From: Inia geoffrensis
Taxonomy: Eukaryota > Chordata > Mammalia > Artiodactyla > Iniidae
Length of the DNA: 64,000 nt
Reading direction: 5' to 3'
Assembly: GCA_036417435.1 (NCBI GenBank)
Contig: CM070908.1
Span: 48,951,090-49,015,089, forward strand
Position numbers and translations under genes: made by a program. This document shows positions 13,385-24,585 of this stretch, one piece after another (the first letter of the stretch is position 1; each line of letters starts with the position of its first letter). The notes below the pieces were generated by a model. The model was not told where the DNA came from and did not search any database. It saw only the letters and a list, made by a program, of their open reading frames with translations.

Positions 13385-14780
13385 TTTCAGAAACTCTCTA
13401 AAGCACAAGGTGGATTGACTGAAAATATACTGGGAAAAGGAACGTTTATAGAGGTTTATGATCATGAGAAATAGAATTTTGAATGTGTAAATATCTCATC
13501 TGTTTCTTATTTTTAAATTATCATAATTTGATAACAATATAAATGTGTAATATTCATTTTATTATCAGATCTTTTTTTTTTCTTGAACTTGAGCATTAAT
13601 TTATTCTTATAGTTACCATCTCGGCCCAAAATACCATAAATGTTGAAAATATATTCATAGAAAATTATCCACAAGTGTTCCTTCCAGTTTTTATAATGAA
13701 GCAATTACTTTGTAGGTATTAATTGCTGTCACAATTAATTGAACTGTGCTCTTTGTCTTCTTGAGGAAATTATTGTGTTTTATAGCCTAAATTTCTTAGA
13801 TTTAGAACTTTCAAAGTGTTGGTTCTGTTCGCATCTAACTTTGCTGCAACAATAAAATATGAATGAATTGGCTAATAAAATAACACAATTATTTTATGTC
13901 ATGGAATATGGGTTACTGTTTATGAATTTGCTGAATTGCCCTGGTAGTTCACTCTATGAAAGCATTCTTGTTTTTCACCTTGGTCTAGTTTAGAGAGAAA
14001 TAAGGTTGGTAGACTAGCAGACAACATGGGGTCGGGGTGTTCTTTTTGGGGGATGTGCAGGTGAAGTAGATGATGTCGTATTGAAAATGCAAAGCTTCCT
14101 TCTCAGACATGAAGCTCGTCTGCCAAAAACAGAGACATTTATTCTGTACCAGCAGTTTACCTCAGTTGCTTTCTTTTCTTGGTATTTAGCAATTTTTGCA
14201 ATACAGATGAAACTTTGATTATTAGTTAAACACAGATGAAATACATCTTGTCCTTCCCACAGATTATATTTGACTTCCTGTAAATCTCTTTTAATGATGA
14301 CTACCCTGGGTCAGGGAAGGTATCAGTTGAGAGAGAGATTTTAGACACCAAAATCTAGACCCACTCAGGAGGGAGAAAAAACTGAAACGTGGTCTCTACT
14401 GAAAGGAGATCAACTGCACTTAAAAATGTATGAGGAGCAGCAAAGACATTGCGACAATTATTCTGCTCAGTGCGTTGAGGTGCTATATATGCGTAGGGTA
14501 TTGTGGGAGGCAGGGCTTTGGAATTGCCAGAATGATCTCCATCAGCACGTGCAATAGAACTTCCTGCCAAGATCACCATGTTCTGTGCCCGCCTGTTCGA
14601 CATAGCACTTAGTAGCCAGTGGTCTTGAACATTGGAAATGTGGCTAGTATGACTGAAGGATTGAATTCTTTCTTTCACTTTATTTGAATTAATTATCTTT
14701 ACATTTAAATAGCTATATGTGACCAGTGGCTACTGTCTTGGACTGCACATATCTAAGGTTAAATCTGGGATTAACTGGAA
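13385..14780. other. Intronic sequence, nothing recognised
   Basis: AT-rich. Opposite-strand frames at 14355-14678 and 14430-14612 overlap each other and are judged to be chance. Confidence 0.45.
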
Positions 14781-14784
14781 TGAA

Positions 14785-14995
14785 GACCGCCCAGCTTCAG
14801 GTCCTGGACGTGCTGCAGGGTAGCCTTGGAAAACCCTGTAACCTGCCCAAGCCTCAGTATTCCCAGCTCCAAGATGGGCATAATAATAGGACCTACTTCT
14901 AAAAGTTCTGATATCATGAAATAAAGCAGTGAGTATAAAGCTCTTGAACTGTGCCTGGCATAAAATATATGCTCAACAAACATTAGCCTGTGCTA
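14785..14995 (+). repeat. MIR SINE, sense, diverged
   Basis: Shows 'gcctcagtattcccagctcc', 'aagatgggcataataatagg', 'aactgtgcctggcataaaat' and 'atgctcaacaaacatt', matching the 3' half of MIR. Confidence 0.75.
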
Positions 14996-15164
14996 TTCTT
15001 TTTCATTATTTTGTGACCTTTTGTAGATTTTAAGAATGTAGAAACTGAAAAAGAGATAGAAGTGAAATAGGCCTAAAGTAATAAACAAAAAAGTCCATGA
15101 CATGGGATAGAATTTTAGGTTATACTGGAGGAATATGTGAGATGGACATATAGAGAAAGTAATT

Positions 15165-15303
15165 GTAGGGTGACTATATATTCCAATTTGCTTTGGACGG
15201 TTTCAGTTTATGCCTTGTGTCCTGGTTTAATTATTAATATCTACTCTTTTGTTCTCAAAAGTATCCCAAAGGTGTTGTAAGGTACATTTTTAGAGTCACC
15301 CTG
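15165..15303. mobile_element. Short non-autonomous DNA transposon (MITE-like), family uncertain
   Basis: A segment of about 138 bp begins 'tagggtgactata' and ends 'gtcaccctg', so its ends are inverted repeats. The interior contains 'tgtcctggtttaattattaa' and 'ctcaaaagtatccc', a small palindromic mammalian element that I recognise in outline but cannot name with confidence. Confidence 0.6.
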
Positions 15304-17085
15304 GAGGAAGACATAGGCATGCAGCCCAGTTATTCCAAGTGGAGGGAAAAAGATGCATGCACATGTGACTATAAAGGTGTGGGCTGGAGGGACACTCTAA
15401 AGGTGGGATGGGAGCTTGGACAAGGAAAGTAGATGTTATTTTATGTGGTATTTATGCTGTTATTACATTGCTCCCAAGTCATCATAGATCTACTTTCAGA
15501 AAAATTAAATTCTGATTTAATTGGACAAAATGATTTGGTGTGTCAAAAAAGCCTTACATTATTTGATGTTCTGATTGGCTTTCTGCTATCGACAGCAATT
15601 TTTGTTACAAAAAACCAAAGTTTGAAACAAACTGCTTTCTTTTTATTACTGATTAGCTGCCTCATTCTATCTGTTTTCATGACTGAAAACTTTGAAAGTG
15701 TTTACTGAGTTGCAATAAAGTACCAGGTTGACATAACTTATGGTGGGTGTTCTTTAAGCTACGTCTATTGGTCTCTATTCTATCTAGGCATATATTAGAA
15801 AGCTAGAGAGTTAATTGTTGGCAATATTGCTAATTGTGATTTTAGGGAAACAGTGTATTAAACTGTGAAACATAGAATATTTTTAAAAAATGAGGAAAAC
15901 CTTCAAAATTAGAGATTATGGGGGGAGGACTAAACTAAAAATTTAAGTAAACATATAAGGTACAAGAATGTGACTCAACTGTAATTGTTTGACTCTCCCC
16001 AAGTCCCTCCCTTACTCTGATGGCATTCTGAATCAAGGTGCTGACCACTGGCTCTCCTGGAGGTCTCCATCAATAGCTGATGGGGACCTGTTTTGGATTT
16101 TCACTCTTCTCCCAGTGATCCTAGCCCATCATGAAAGCAGACATTTGAGTTTATCTCTGAAGTATTCCCCAGACAGAACAGAGGTACCATACAGGGATTA
16201 GTTGCTCTCAGGATTTCTGGGGAATCCTAACAATTATTGTTATACTGTAGTGGACTTTGTAATCTCCACCTGGGGAACCAGTCATGGCTCAATTTTTGCA
16301 GGAGGAACCAATCATTATCAATATAGGAATCATGAGCTGTTTACGTTATTTGCAAAATGTAGACTTGACTTTTTAAACTAAGTAAGCACCTCAAATTTCA
16401 AAGTCTGTCTGAACTTTGTTTATTTTGCCTTAAAAAGATCAAGAGTTGGCCACACTAAAAGAAGGGTTGGGGCAGAGACCAGATGTCATTGACATTTGGA
16501 GAATTGAGCAATCTTTATAAAAAGTCATTCCATCATTTATAGTAGTCACTCATCTCAAGCTTGTAAATTTATTAATGAAACTGGGTTATAGCTGCTTGAA
16601 ATGAACAATAACTATTTTACTTGTGTTTCCAAGTACCATGAATTTCTAAATGGAGTTTAATATTGAAACCTCTGAATGGAGTTCAGTGACTTCAGATTAA
16701 GCCTGTTTGTAAATAGCACAGAGCAATGTGTGATGATGCAACTGCTGGGGTTTTCAAATACTAATATTTAGTGCAAAAGTGAATCTCATCCTAACAGAAT
16801 TTTAATCAAACCTCAGTAGTAGTAGTGATGTGTAAATACCTTGAAATTCATCATCTATTCCATCCGCAGTGATTGTTTCATCAGTGCTTAGTGCTTTTTG
16901 GTTCTTGATAAAAACGGCAAACCCCAGTTCTAATGACATAGTTTCATCTCAAGAATAGTGGCTGCCATACCTAAAAAAAAAGATTGACTCTTGTAGCTCC
17001 CGCTTAAAGGTAAATGACTCCAACTGGGACTGAGAAATCCGTGTTCATTTTAAGGATCTGCCTCATGATGATGATGCAAATGTTA
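15304..17085. other. Intronic sequence, nothing recognised
   Basis: No gene recognised. The plus frame at 15433-15708 (91 codons, hydrophobic) has no known relative and no splice context. Confidence 0.45.
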
Positions 17086-17087
17086 AG

Positions 17088-17220
17088 AACAAAAACTAAT
17101 TTATTTAGTGTTGACTCTGTGCCAGGCACTGTGTTAAATACTTTATGTGCAATTTATAAAGTAAGGCCTCACAACTGACCTCTGAGGTAAGATCATCATA
17201 ATCCGTCTTTTATTCATGAC
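17088..17220 (-). repeat. MIR SINE fragment, antisense
   Basis: 'gactctgtgccaggcactgt' followed by 'taaatactttatgtgcaatt' and 'ctctgaggtaagatcatcat' is the MIR 3' half on the opposite strand. Confidence 0.75.
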
Positions 17221-18303
17221 TAGTTAGTGGTGGCGTGGATTCTGAGCGGGCAATCTGGAGCTCTTACGCATCCTGTTCCCGTGGTTGACAGCAGCTATTA
17301 CGTAGGCCAGTGGCTAGAATGTGCAAATGAATGCCTTTTGTGGGGAATTTTGTCCTTTAGTACTCATTTCCATATCTGAGCTCCAGATAGGCAAAGTGAA
17401 GTCGGGGCAGGTTTTCGCCAAACTCTGTTATAAAAGGTATAACTGAAATGATTGTTTTCTACAGTCATAGTCTCCAGAATGGAGAGGCAGTTGCCTAGCA
17501 TAAAATTGCAAAGCCATCCTGTATGTGGTTCATGAGACTCTGGCTACAGTCGCATGACTTGCCTTAGATATTAATTTAGCCGCATTTCTTATTGCTTGCA
17601 TGGACATTATTCTTCTTCACCCTCATTTGAGGCTATTACAGACACTACAGTGATTGCCATGATTCCTGTCACTTCCGCAGCAGCATCCACCGAGCAAAGG
17701 ATTGCATGCGTACGTGCAGGCTAAATAATGCATGATGCAAGACAGGAATGTGGTCTGTATTCATTTTTGTAGAGTAAAAGAGTTGCCATGTCAGTCTCAC
17801 GGGAGACTTTATCCAGGGCTTTACCCTTGAGTGGATAAAAGAGTGCAAATTCTCTTGCACTGGAGATGAATAAAAACAAATTGGGGAGACCATCAGCAGA
17901 GCAGACTGCTGCATGATGGAGTCCAAGGCTACCCCAAACCACCAGACCAACTGCTTCAGGATCCTGCCAGCAACCAGACACTGGGAAGAGAATTGACTGC
18001 AGTTTGGCATCAAGGCCTTGTGATTCCCAGACAAGAGGAATTGCATGCAGAAAATATTTAAAATTCTCTTTGTAAAAGAGTATGTTTTCAATCACAGGGA
18101 GAAGTATGTTTCAGACCTAGTCTGCTGCAAAGGAAATGTGGCAGAGGGTTATTTACAAAGGGTGAAGGTACTGGGGTAAGAAGTTGAACTTTGGTTAGGT
18201 GAGGGGTGTTTCAATGAATGGTTTTAGGCCATTGAGTTATTGTCATTATTCCACAACGGGGACTCTATTGGCCTTTCAAGGAGAGGGGATGGATCTCTAT
18301 AAA
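17221..18303. other. Intronic sequence, nothing recognised
   Basis: Contains two overlapping minus-strand frames (17669-18091, 140 codons, and 17721-18095, 124 codons) in different phases. Neither shows domains, a signal peptide or known motifs, and overlap in two phases argues for chance. No other structure was seen. Confidence 0.4.
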
Positions 18304-18519
18304 GCAGTGGCTCCCAACCAGGGACGATGCCATAACCCCAGGGCCCATTTGACAATATCTGGGACATTTTGGGTTGTCACAGCTTGAGGGGAGCGTAGCA
18401 CAACTGGCATCTAGTGGTAGAAGACAGGGGTACTGTTAAGTATCCTACACAGGACAGCCCTCCACAACAAAGAGCTATCCTGCCCAAAATGTCAGTAGGC
18501 CCAAGGAGGGGGGAACCTG
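18304..18519 (+). mobile_element. MER20 (hAT-Charlie MITE)
   Basis: Starts 'cagtggctcccaaccaggga' and contains 'atttgacaatatctgggaca', 'ggttgtcacagcttgagggg', 'actggcatctagtggtagaa' and 'ctatcctgcccaaaatgtca', in MER20 order, over about 216 bp. MER20 is an old eutherian hAT element; a subset of copies acts as cis-regulatory DNA in endometrial stroma. Confidence 0.88.
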
Positions 18520-19230
18520 ATTTAAAAGGACCTGGTTAATGTCTGTGCCTAACAACACGGCCTTCAGACAGGTGTTCATCCAAGGTAGCCTGACATTGTA
18601 TAAAAGACGACTTTTAATGATTTATTTTATTGATGTGTGAACATTTATTTGATGTACCAAATGCTTTCTGTTTAAAAAACAGGCAGGAAAACAAATAAAC
18701 AAAAACACAACTCACATCCCTCTCCAGTTTATCTCCAAAGTACCTAAGGGTTAAAAACACAAGTGGGCCGCCCTCCAAACCACACATTTTCCAAGAATGT
18801 AGGAGGACCTGGTTGATTCACTTTTCAAACTTGAAAAATGAGGCATATTAACAAAGCACACTAAATGAATCAGCTGCTTAGGATGATCTACAAGCCACTT
18901 CATTTTTCTGTTATTAAATAACAAACCATGAATCTTGACAAATGAACCCCCTTGTTTGACATTATTTGAAAAACTCATAACACACTCACTTCTGATGGTG
19001 ACTTCCCCTTTGAAATTAAATTTAAGATGGACTTCATTTAAATTCTGATAGAGGGAAAAGGCCCGTTAACCTTCTGTGTGACTGTATGCCGTTTATCATC
19101 TTCATTCTTTTCCTCCCCCTTTATACTTGGATGGGCCAGAGCTCCCGGCAGGGTGTCATCCTGCAGAGTTCATTGCAAGGAAGCCTTTTGTGTTTATTGG
19201 TGCCCATATCATGAAGAGGAGAGGTTATGT
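18520..19230. other. Intronic sequence, nothing recognised
   Basis: AT-rich; no gene or repeat recognised. Confidence 0.4.
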
Positions 19231-19234
19231 ATTT

Positions 19235-19430
19235 AGTGTTGTGTGGGGCTGTGTGGCTTCTGGGGTCAGATTCCCTAGGTTCAATCTGGAGCTCCAGCTG
19301 CGTGACCTTGAGAAAGTCATTCGCCCTTTCTGTGCCTCAGTTTTCTCATTTGTAAACCCAGAAGAAAATGATTTGCCTCATCGGGCTGTTGTGAAGATAA
19401 CATATAACATGCTTAGCAAGCAGATGGCAA
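19235..19430 (+). repeat. MIR SINE, sense
   Basis: Contains 'ggggtcagattccctaggtt', 'gcgtgaccttgagaaagtca' and 'gtgcctcagttttctcattt', then 'gggctgttgtgaagataaca', which is the MIR order from tRNA-related head to core. Confidence 0.85.
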
Positions 19431-19431
19431 A

Positions 19432-21980
19432 TGTTACCTCTAATTATTTGAATAGTTATTTTAAATATAGCATCTTCCAAAATGGATGCTAAGTCATTTA
19501 ATTTAATTTCCTAAAGAGGACGCTGGTACGGATTGGCTGATTTTAGCAGCCCCGACATGTGGCTAAGAGGGCTTTAGCCCCCATGTAAGAATCCCTAACA
19601 GACCCTCCCAGCATTGCCACCATGAATAAACATCCAAGAAAAATCTGCATACTTGCCAAACATATGCAGCTTCAAGACAAGCCCTCTATCCCCCTCCTCA
19701 ATCCAGTACCATCTGAAGACCCTCTTCTGAAAGTCTGCTGTTCCTACTGGTTTTAACAAGCTGACACTGCGAATTCATGGCAATGCCCTGCCCTGGTACA
19801 GTTCAGCATTACAATGTTCTGTATCCCCAGACTCTTAAGTCCTCACCTTTCCTAAATAGGATTTATAAAGTGTGACTTTGATCCGTATAGCAAAGCCAAT
19901 GTTATCTGAGGGAAATAATAGTTTTAACTAACATTTTAAAATGTCTTTCTTAGTACCTCAAAATGATTTAAACGTTAATCAATGATAAAGTCGCAAATCC
20001 ATCTAAAAACAAAGAACTGAGAAAGGAATCAGAGCCACTTTTAATCAGGAAAGTGGCTGCTGTGACCCACTGACCCCTAAAGGTTATCATCGCTCCTTTT
20101 TTTCTTTTTCTTTTTTTTTTTTTAAGAGATGCCATAGTTTGGTCATTTGTCTTTGGCAGCCAGAGTATACAAAACTGCTTTTGCTTTTCACGTATTAATT
20201 CAAGCCTATGCATTTGTCAGACATTCTAGGAACCTTCTGCCAACGTTTTGTTGATTAAAGAATGTGTATTTTGAAAATGAGTAGAAAGGAAGGAATTTAT
20301 AATTCTTAAAACAAAAGAATGATTTACAGTGTAGAATGCTACGTGAATTGTTCAGTGTATCATCAACAGATAAATGAAAATATTAAGGATTAGCAAGAGT
20401 GTTGGCACTGACTCTTAAAACCTGTGAAGTGATTGGTTCAGTAAGACTGAGAAAGTCTACATCTTTCAGTAGAATTTCTAGAACTCACAAACAAGAATAG
20501 GGCATAGAAAACCACTTTTCACTGTATGTATTTTTCAAAGGGCTTTTGAAATACATCCTTCTCTACAAGAATCTGGTGCTTCCACTACTATTTTTAAATT
20601 ATATACCTCATTTCCATGCATACAAGTTCCCCATACTCATCCTAGCTTCGATTCACTTTGACCGTTTTGTTTTAATTTTTCCCACTGGGCCCTTTGGAGG
20701 GCACATTTATTGTTTTAGGCACCATGCAATTTACTAAATGGTGTCCGGTTATGGAAATGCTTGCAAAGACCCCTGGGGCAAGAAAAGAATTAAGTCAACA
20801 CAGATTGATCATCCTGTAGTTGGTGTTTTCTTATTTGATCAGTCAAGGGCTCATTCGGTCTGAACTGGTCCATCTGATCTGTGACACATAAAGCTAGACA
20901 CATTTTTCTGGCTCCCTGGTGGTTTTAAAGGCTATGCAGTGGGGAAAACTGCTTTAAACAAAGCCTCATTTTAAAAGAAGCCTGAGTACAGAATGGAATT
21001 CAAAGAATTTGGAGAGAGGGGAGGTGAAAGTGGTAAGAAACAGCTTGAAAAAAGCCCTGGGAAATTTAAAAGAATAACGCACAGGAGGGAAGTCAAAGAT
21101 AAATCCCATCTGTTCTGTTGTGAGATACACAGACCAGGGCACTGCTTCAGCAAGGCCGTATTGAACACCTACTAAGTGCAGGACTTGTAAAGAGGTAGAG
21201 CTTTAAGTGTTCGGGGGCATCGGAGGAGCAAAGTAGAATTCGTAGGTCAAGAAAGAATATTTTTTTAATCTCAGCCAAGAAACTTTATTCAGCTTTATGC
21301 AGATATGACATTCCAAAAGGCAATGAATACCTGTTATTTTATTCAAGTATTGAGAATGGGAGGTATTCTCCCGTGTAATTCATTTTCAAATTGTACGTTA
21401 AAAATGTTGGTCAAAGATTAAGTAATACTGAATAAGTGGTTGAATGCAGCTAACACCAAGGTTTCTAGCATGGAGGCTGCAAGAATGACAGCAAGATGGA
21501 AAGCAATGGGTCTTTGTGATGGGTGGGTGGCTGTGTGGGGAGTGGGAGAGAAGAGACCAGAGGGAATGAGTTACCTTTTCACATGTTGCATTCAAGAGGC
21601 CTTGTATTATAGCCAGTTGGGAATATGGACTGGGGCAAATCTGAAATCCTGGATGGTATAAAATGGATTATTATAGCAAGAAACAAAACTGGGCACAGCC
21701 TCCTGTCTTTATGAGCTAACTGCTGTGATCACTCAGTTTTTATTGTGTGGGACGTAGCTTGAGTGTTTATGAAGCATCCACTTGCTATTGGATAAGTACT
21801 CACCTCCTACCACTGATAAAACAGCTAATGAATCTTCAGGTTAGAACTCGGCCAAAGTGTCCCCCCTGGAATAATGATTGATGCATTCACTGTGTATTTA
21901 CGTAACATTCTAGATTATAGTTGAGAAAACCTGGGCTAGATTTAAAGACTAATATCACTTGCAAGACAGATATGAATCAC
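19432..21980. other. Intronic sequence, nothing recognised
   Basis: About 2.5 kb without a named repeat, apart from a T-rich run at about 20097-20124. Open frames are short and mirrored on both strands. Confidence 0.45.
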
Positions 21981-21984
21981 AAAT

Positions 21985-22134
21985 ATTATCATTATTATTA
22001 TTATTTCTTGGCCGTGCCACATGGTATGCAGGACCCTAGTTCCCCAACCAGGGATTGAACCCACGCCCCCTGCAGTGGAAGTGTGGCTTCTTAACCACTG
22101 GACCGCCAGGGAATTCCCATTATTATCATTATTT
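21985..22134 (-). mobile_element. tRNA-derived SINE (short form), antisense, with duplicated target
   Basis: The body at 22008-22119 ends 'ccgccagggaattccc' and contains 'ccccaaccagggattgaacc', so on the minus strand it begins with the CHR-like 'gggaattccctggcggtcca' head. It is flanked by copies of 'attatcattatt' (from 21985 and from 22122), which are target duplications within an ATT-rich site. Confidence 0.85.
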
Positions 22135-22139
22135 CTTGT

Positions 22140-22365
22140 GTTTTTGTTATTGCTAACTCTTATTGTGCACTTACTATGTCCAGGAACCATTTTGTTTGCA
22201 TTAACTCATTGAGTTTTTGTAAAGACCCTATGATGTAGGGGAGTACTAATTTTATCCTCCTCATATTAATGAGAATGCTGCATCTCAGAGAGGTTCAGGC
22301 ACCCCAAAGATCACACAGCCAATAATAAACACATCACGGACTCAAACCCAGACAGTCAGTGTAAT
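22140..22365 (-). repeat. MIR SINE, antisense
   Basis: 'attgtgcacttactatgtcc', 'cattaactcattgagttttt', 'catctcagagaggttcaggc' and 'actcaaacccagacagtc' follow the MIR reverse order. It lies directly beside the SINE insertion. Confidence 0.8.
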
Positions 22366-22536
22366 TTTAGAACTTTTGAAGATATGCCTGTATGAAAAGG
22401 AAATAAAGGATAAAGTGTAATATACCTCCTAATTCTGGCGTGTATAATTATAAAGATCCTCACATTGCATACTCCAAGTCACTGGGGGTCATCTTATCAT
22501 TTACATTTTGTAATAACACAGTGTGACAGGTTAGAC

Positions 22537-22749
22537 CAATGGTTCTTTACTGGGAGAGAGTTCCCCACCCTAGGGGGCACTTGGTGGTGTGTGGACACAT
22601 TTTTGGTCCCACAACGGGGGGACGGGTGCTACTAGAATCTGGTGGGTATAGGCCAAGGATGCTGACACCAGCCTACAATGAACAGAACAGTCCCGGCGAC
22701 AAAGAATTATCCTGTCCGGTATGTCAGTAGTGCCTCAGCTGAGACTTTC
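22537..22749 (+). mobile_element. MER20 (hAT-Charlie MITE), second copy
   Basis: Same order as the copy at 18304: 'caatggttctttactgggag', 'agggggcacttggtggtg', 'gggtgctactagaatctggt', 'aaggatgctgacaccagcct' and 'aaagaattatcctgtccggt', ending 'tcagctgagac'. It lies about 500 bp upstream of the RBMS3 exon, in the same orientation as the first copy. Confidence 0.88.
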
Positions 22750-23247
22750 AATCAGAGTGATTCAAAGAGGAGAGAATAGTAGCTCAGTTTGCAAATAAAG
22801 GGCATTCACCGTGAAGGAGCAGATTTGGGAATGGGAGAACGAGATAAGATGGAGTCATTCACTCATTGGTTCATTCATAGCATTGCTATTTATAGAGTGA
22901 TCACGCTGGAGAGTAATGGTGAGGAAAACAATATGAGGAAGTTTCTTTGGAGAAAAGGAGGGAAGACGGAGTAGAGGCAAGGCAAAGATGCTTGGCTGTC
23001 ACAGGTGAGCTGGGCCAGAGCTTCGGTACACCCAGGAGAGAACTGTGCTAGGCTGATCCAAATGCAGGGCCAGGTGTGGGGAGAGCAAGTGATGTTCTCA
23101 GAAGTACCCCAGAGTAGGGACATGAACACGAATGTGCATGCGTGGATTGGAGAGGCTGAGAAGCTTGTATTGCTTTCGAGTTGCTCTGCTGGCCTGGGAA
23201 TAGGTTGCTGGCTTTGTTTTTCCAGTAACAGCCTTTTCTGTTTCCAG
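22750..23247 (+). promoter_or_regulatory. RBMS3: Intron 3' end with splice acceptor region of the RBMS3 exon
   Basis: Unique intron leading to the acceptor. The last 40 bases hold a pyrimidine-rich tract (cttttctgtttccag) ending in AG at 23246-23247, with a second AG at 23249-23250. An earlier 'ttttccag' ends at 23224 but is followed by an in-frame 'taa', so it is unlikely to be used. Confidence 0.75.
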
Positions 23248-23420
23248 CAGTCCTATGCACCAGCTCCCCACCCCATGGCTCCTCCCAGCCCCAGCACAAA
23301 CAGCAGCAGCAACCACAGCAGCAGCAACAGCAGCGGGGAACAGTTGAGTAAAACCAACCTGTACATTCGAGGCCTCCCGCCAGGCACCACTGACCAGGAC
23401 CTAATCAAGCTGTGCCAACC
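23248..23420 (+). CDS. RBMS3: RBMS3 internal coding exon (Ser/Asn-rich linker and start of RRM1)
   Basis: One internal exon of RNA-binding motif, single-stranded-interacting protein 3, a cytoplasmic RRM protein that binds AU-rich RNA and single-stranded DNA. It encodes 57 codons plus two bases. It starts [18 protein letters not shown], runs through a Ser/Asn tract, then [17 protein letters not shown] and [18 protein letters not shown] is the RNP2 motif of RRM1, so the next exon must supply the rest of RRM1. GTTDQDL distinguishes RBMS3 from RBMS1, which as I recall has HTTDQDL. The acceptor is tandem (cagcag, giving a start at 23248 or 23251) and the donor is cc|gtaagt at 23421. The exon ends in phase 2, with CC completing a Pro codon. 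By comparison with remembered human RBMS3 it is probably the second coding exon. The Ser/Asn tract is encoded by an AAC/AGC-rich run (23299-23334) and has small differences from human. Confidence 0.93.
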
Positions 23421-23692
23421 GTAAGTGCCCCCCACCCTCTGCGCCACTTCCGACCTCATCCTTGCCCATGTGGGCTCGTCCCTATGGGGTTGGGTTTTGT
23501 ACCCAATGTACCCAGTGAGGAAGACTCTGCTGTAGAAACGGGGCTTAAATTTAAGATCTGAGTCCAGCTTATTTTGGGAATGGAGTTTGTTTGCCTTCTG
23601 CTTTGAAAGAGAAGGTTCTTGAACAGAGAGACATAGGGATGCTGGCTGATGTGCATGTATTGACCAAGAAGATGAGGAGCAATCATGTAGTT
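23421..23692 (+). promoter_or_regulatory. RBMS3: Splice donor and proximal downstream intron
   Basis: The donor gtaagt at 23421-23426 fits the consensus well. The following 270 bp is unique-looking intron, leading into the 24-bp minisatellite. Confidence 0.8.
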
Positions 23693-23883
23693 GGGTCCTC
23701 ACACCTTGTGGCTGGTGGGTTCTCATACCTTGTGGTTGGTGGGTTCTCACACCTTGTGGCCGGTGGGTTCTCACACCTTGTGTTTGGTGGGTTCCCACAT
23801 CTTGTGGTTGGTGGGTTCCCACATCTTGTGTTTGGTGGGTTCCCACATCTTGTGGCTGGTAGGTTCTCACACCTGTGGTTGGT
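23693..23883 (+). repeat. 24-bp minisatellite, eight units
   Basis: Eight head-to-tail units of the form gggttctcacaccttg plus tggytggt: seven of exactly 24 bp and a last one of 23 bp. Unit starts are 23693, 23717, 23741, 23765, 23789, 23813, 23837 and 23861. Two sublineages are visible: units with 'tctcacacc' at both ends and units with 'tcccacatc' in the middle (5-7), with 'tgtttggt' variants at units 4 and 6. Because 24 is a multiple of 3, several frames stay open on both strands; these are not genes. Confidence 0.95.
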
Positions 23884-24349
23884 GGAATCAATGACGAATC
23901 TCATGAAAGAAACTGTGCTCTTTTTTTGGAGAGGTATTAGTGATGGGGATTGCAAAAACTCAGAAGTGGCAGATTTCAGAATGGTCACCTGCTGTGTTGC
24001 AAAGCTCTTCTGGTCAGTTCTTGCTTGGTAAATGTAAGTTCAGCCGGTACCAGGTAATTGGAAAATTAGAAGGCTAATCCTTTTGTTTCCTTGAAAACAT
24101 CTATTTCCAAGTCCAGTGAAGCTATTCCCACCAAAGCCAAGAACCGCACTCATATTTATATTTCCCAGGAAATACGGTAGTGACTAAATGCCCTTCCGAA
24201 ATGTTTTCATTCATCTACTATCTACCAACACTTATGTTATTAGCTCTCTTATTTCTGTGCAAATCAATTAAACATATTTAAGTTTACCCTCCAGACTAAA
24301 TGAATAGTGGATAACAAATTAAGAACCATAGGCCTGGATTTTAGATTGT
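23884..24349. other. Intronic sequence, nothing recognised
   Basis: Unique-looking intron between the minisatellite and the next SINE. Confidence 0.4.
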
Positions 24350-24585
24350 TGTCTGATTCTTTTCTTTTCTTTTTTTTTGCGGTTCACGGGCCTCTCACTG
24401 TTGTGGCCTCTCCCGTTGCGGAGCACAGGCTCCAGACGTGTAGGCTCAGCGACCATGGCTTACGGGCCTAGCCCCTCTGCGGCATGTGGGATCTTCCTGG
24501 ACCGGGGCACGAGCCCGTGTCCCCTGCATTGGCAGGCGAACTCTCAAACATTGCACCACCAGGGAAGCCCCTGTCTGATTATTTT
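24350..24585 (-). mobile_element. CHR-type SINE, antisense, with target-site duplications
   Basis: The body at 24364-24571 reads, on the minus strand, from ggcttccctggtggtgcaat to a tail that appears on + as a T-run. Flanks are tgtctgattctttt at 24350-24363 and tgtctgattatttt from 24572, differing at one base. It carries 'gtggcctctcccgttgcgga', typical of the cetacean CHR body. Confidence 0.93.

Noticed and set aside
15433..15708. Hydrophobic 91-codon plus frame
   Set aside because: AT-rich chance frame; hydrophobicity follows from T-rich codons.
17669..18095. 140- and 124-codon minus frames overlapping in two phases
   Set aside because: No recognisable domain, no promoter or splice signals, and two overlapping phases suggest chance.
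23005..23247. Open frame running upstream of the RBMS3 exon
   Set aside because: It passes through the acceptor and polypyrimidine tract; this is intron read-through, not an extended exon.
23253..23891. 212-codon open frame on the minus strand across the RBMS3 exon and the minisatellite
   Set aside because: The length comes from the 24-bp repeat (a multiple of three) and from the antisense of a Ser/Asn-coding run; no codon structure and no known domain.
23591..24031. 146-codon plus frame with eight-residue repeats
   Set aside because: Direct translation of the minisatellite; the other plus frame repeats too. No splice context.
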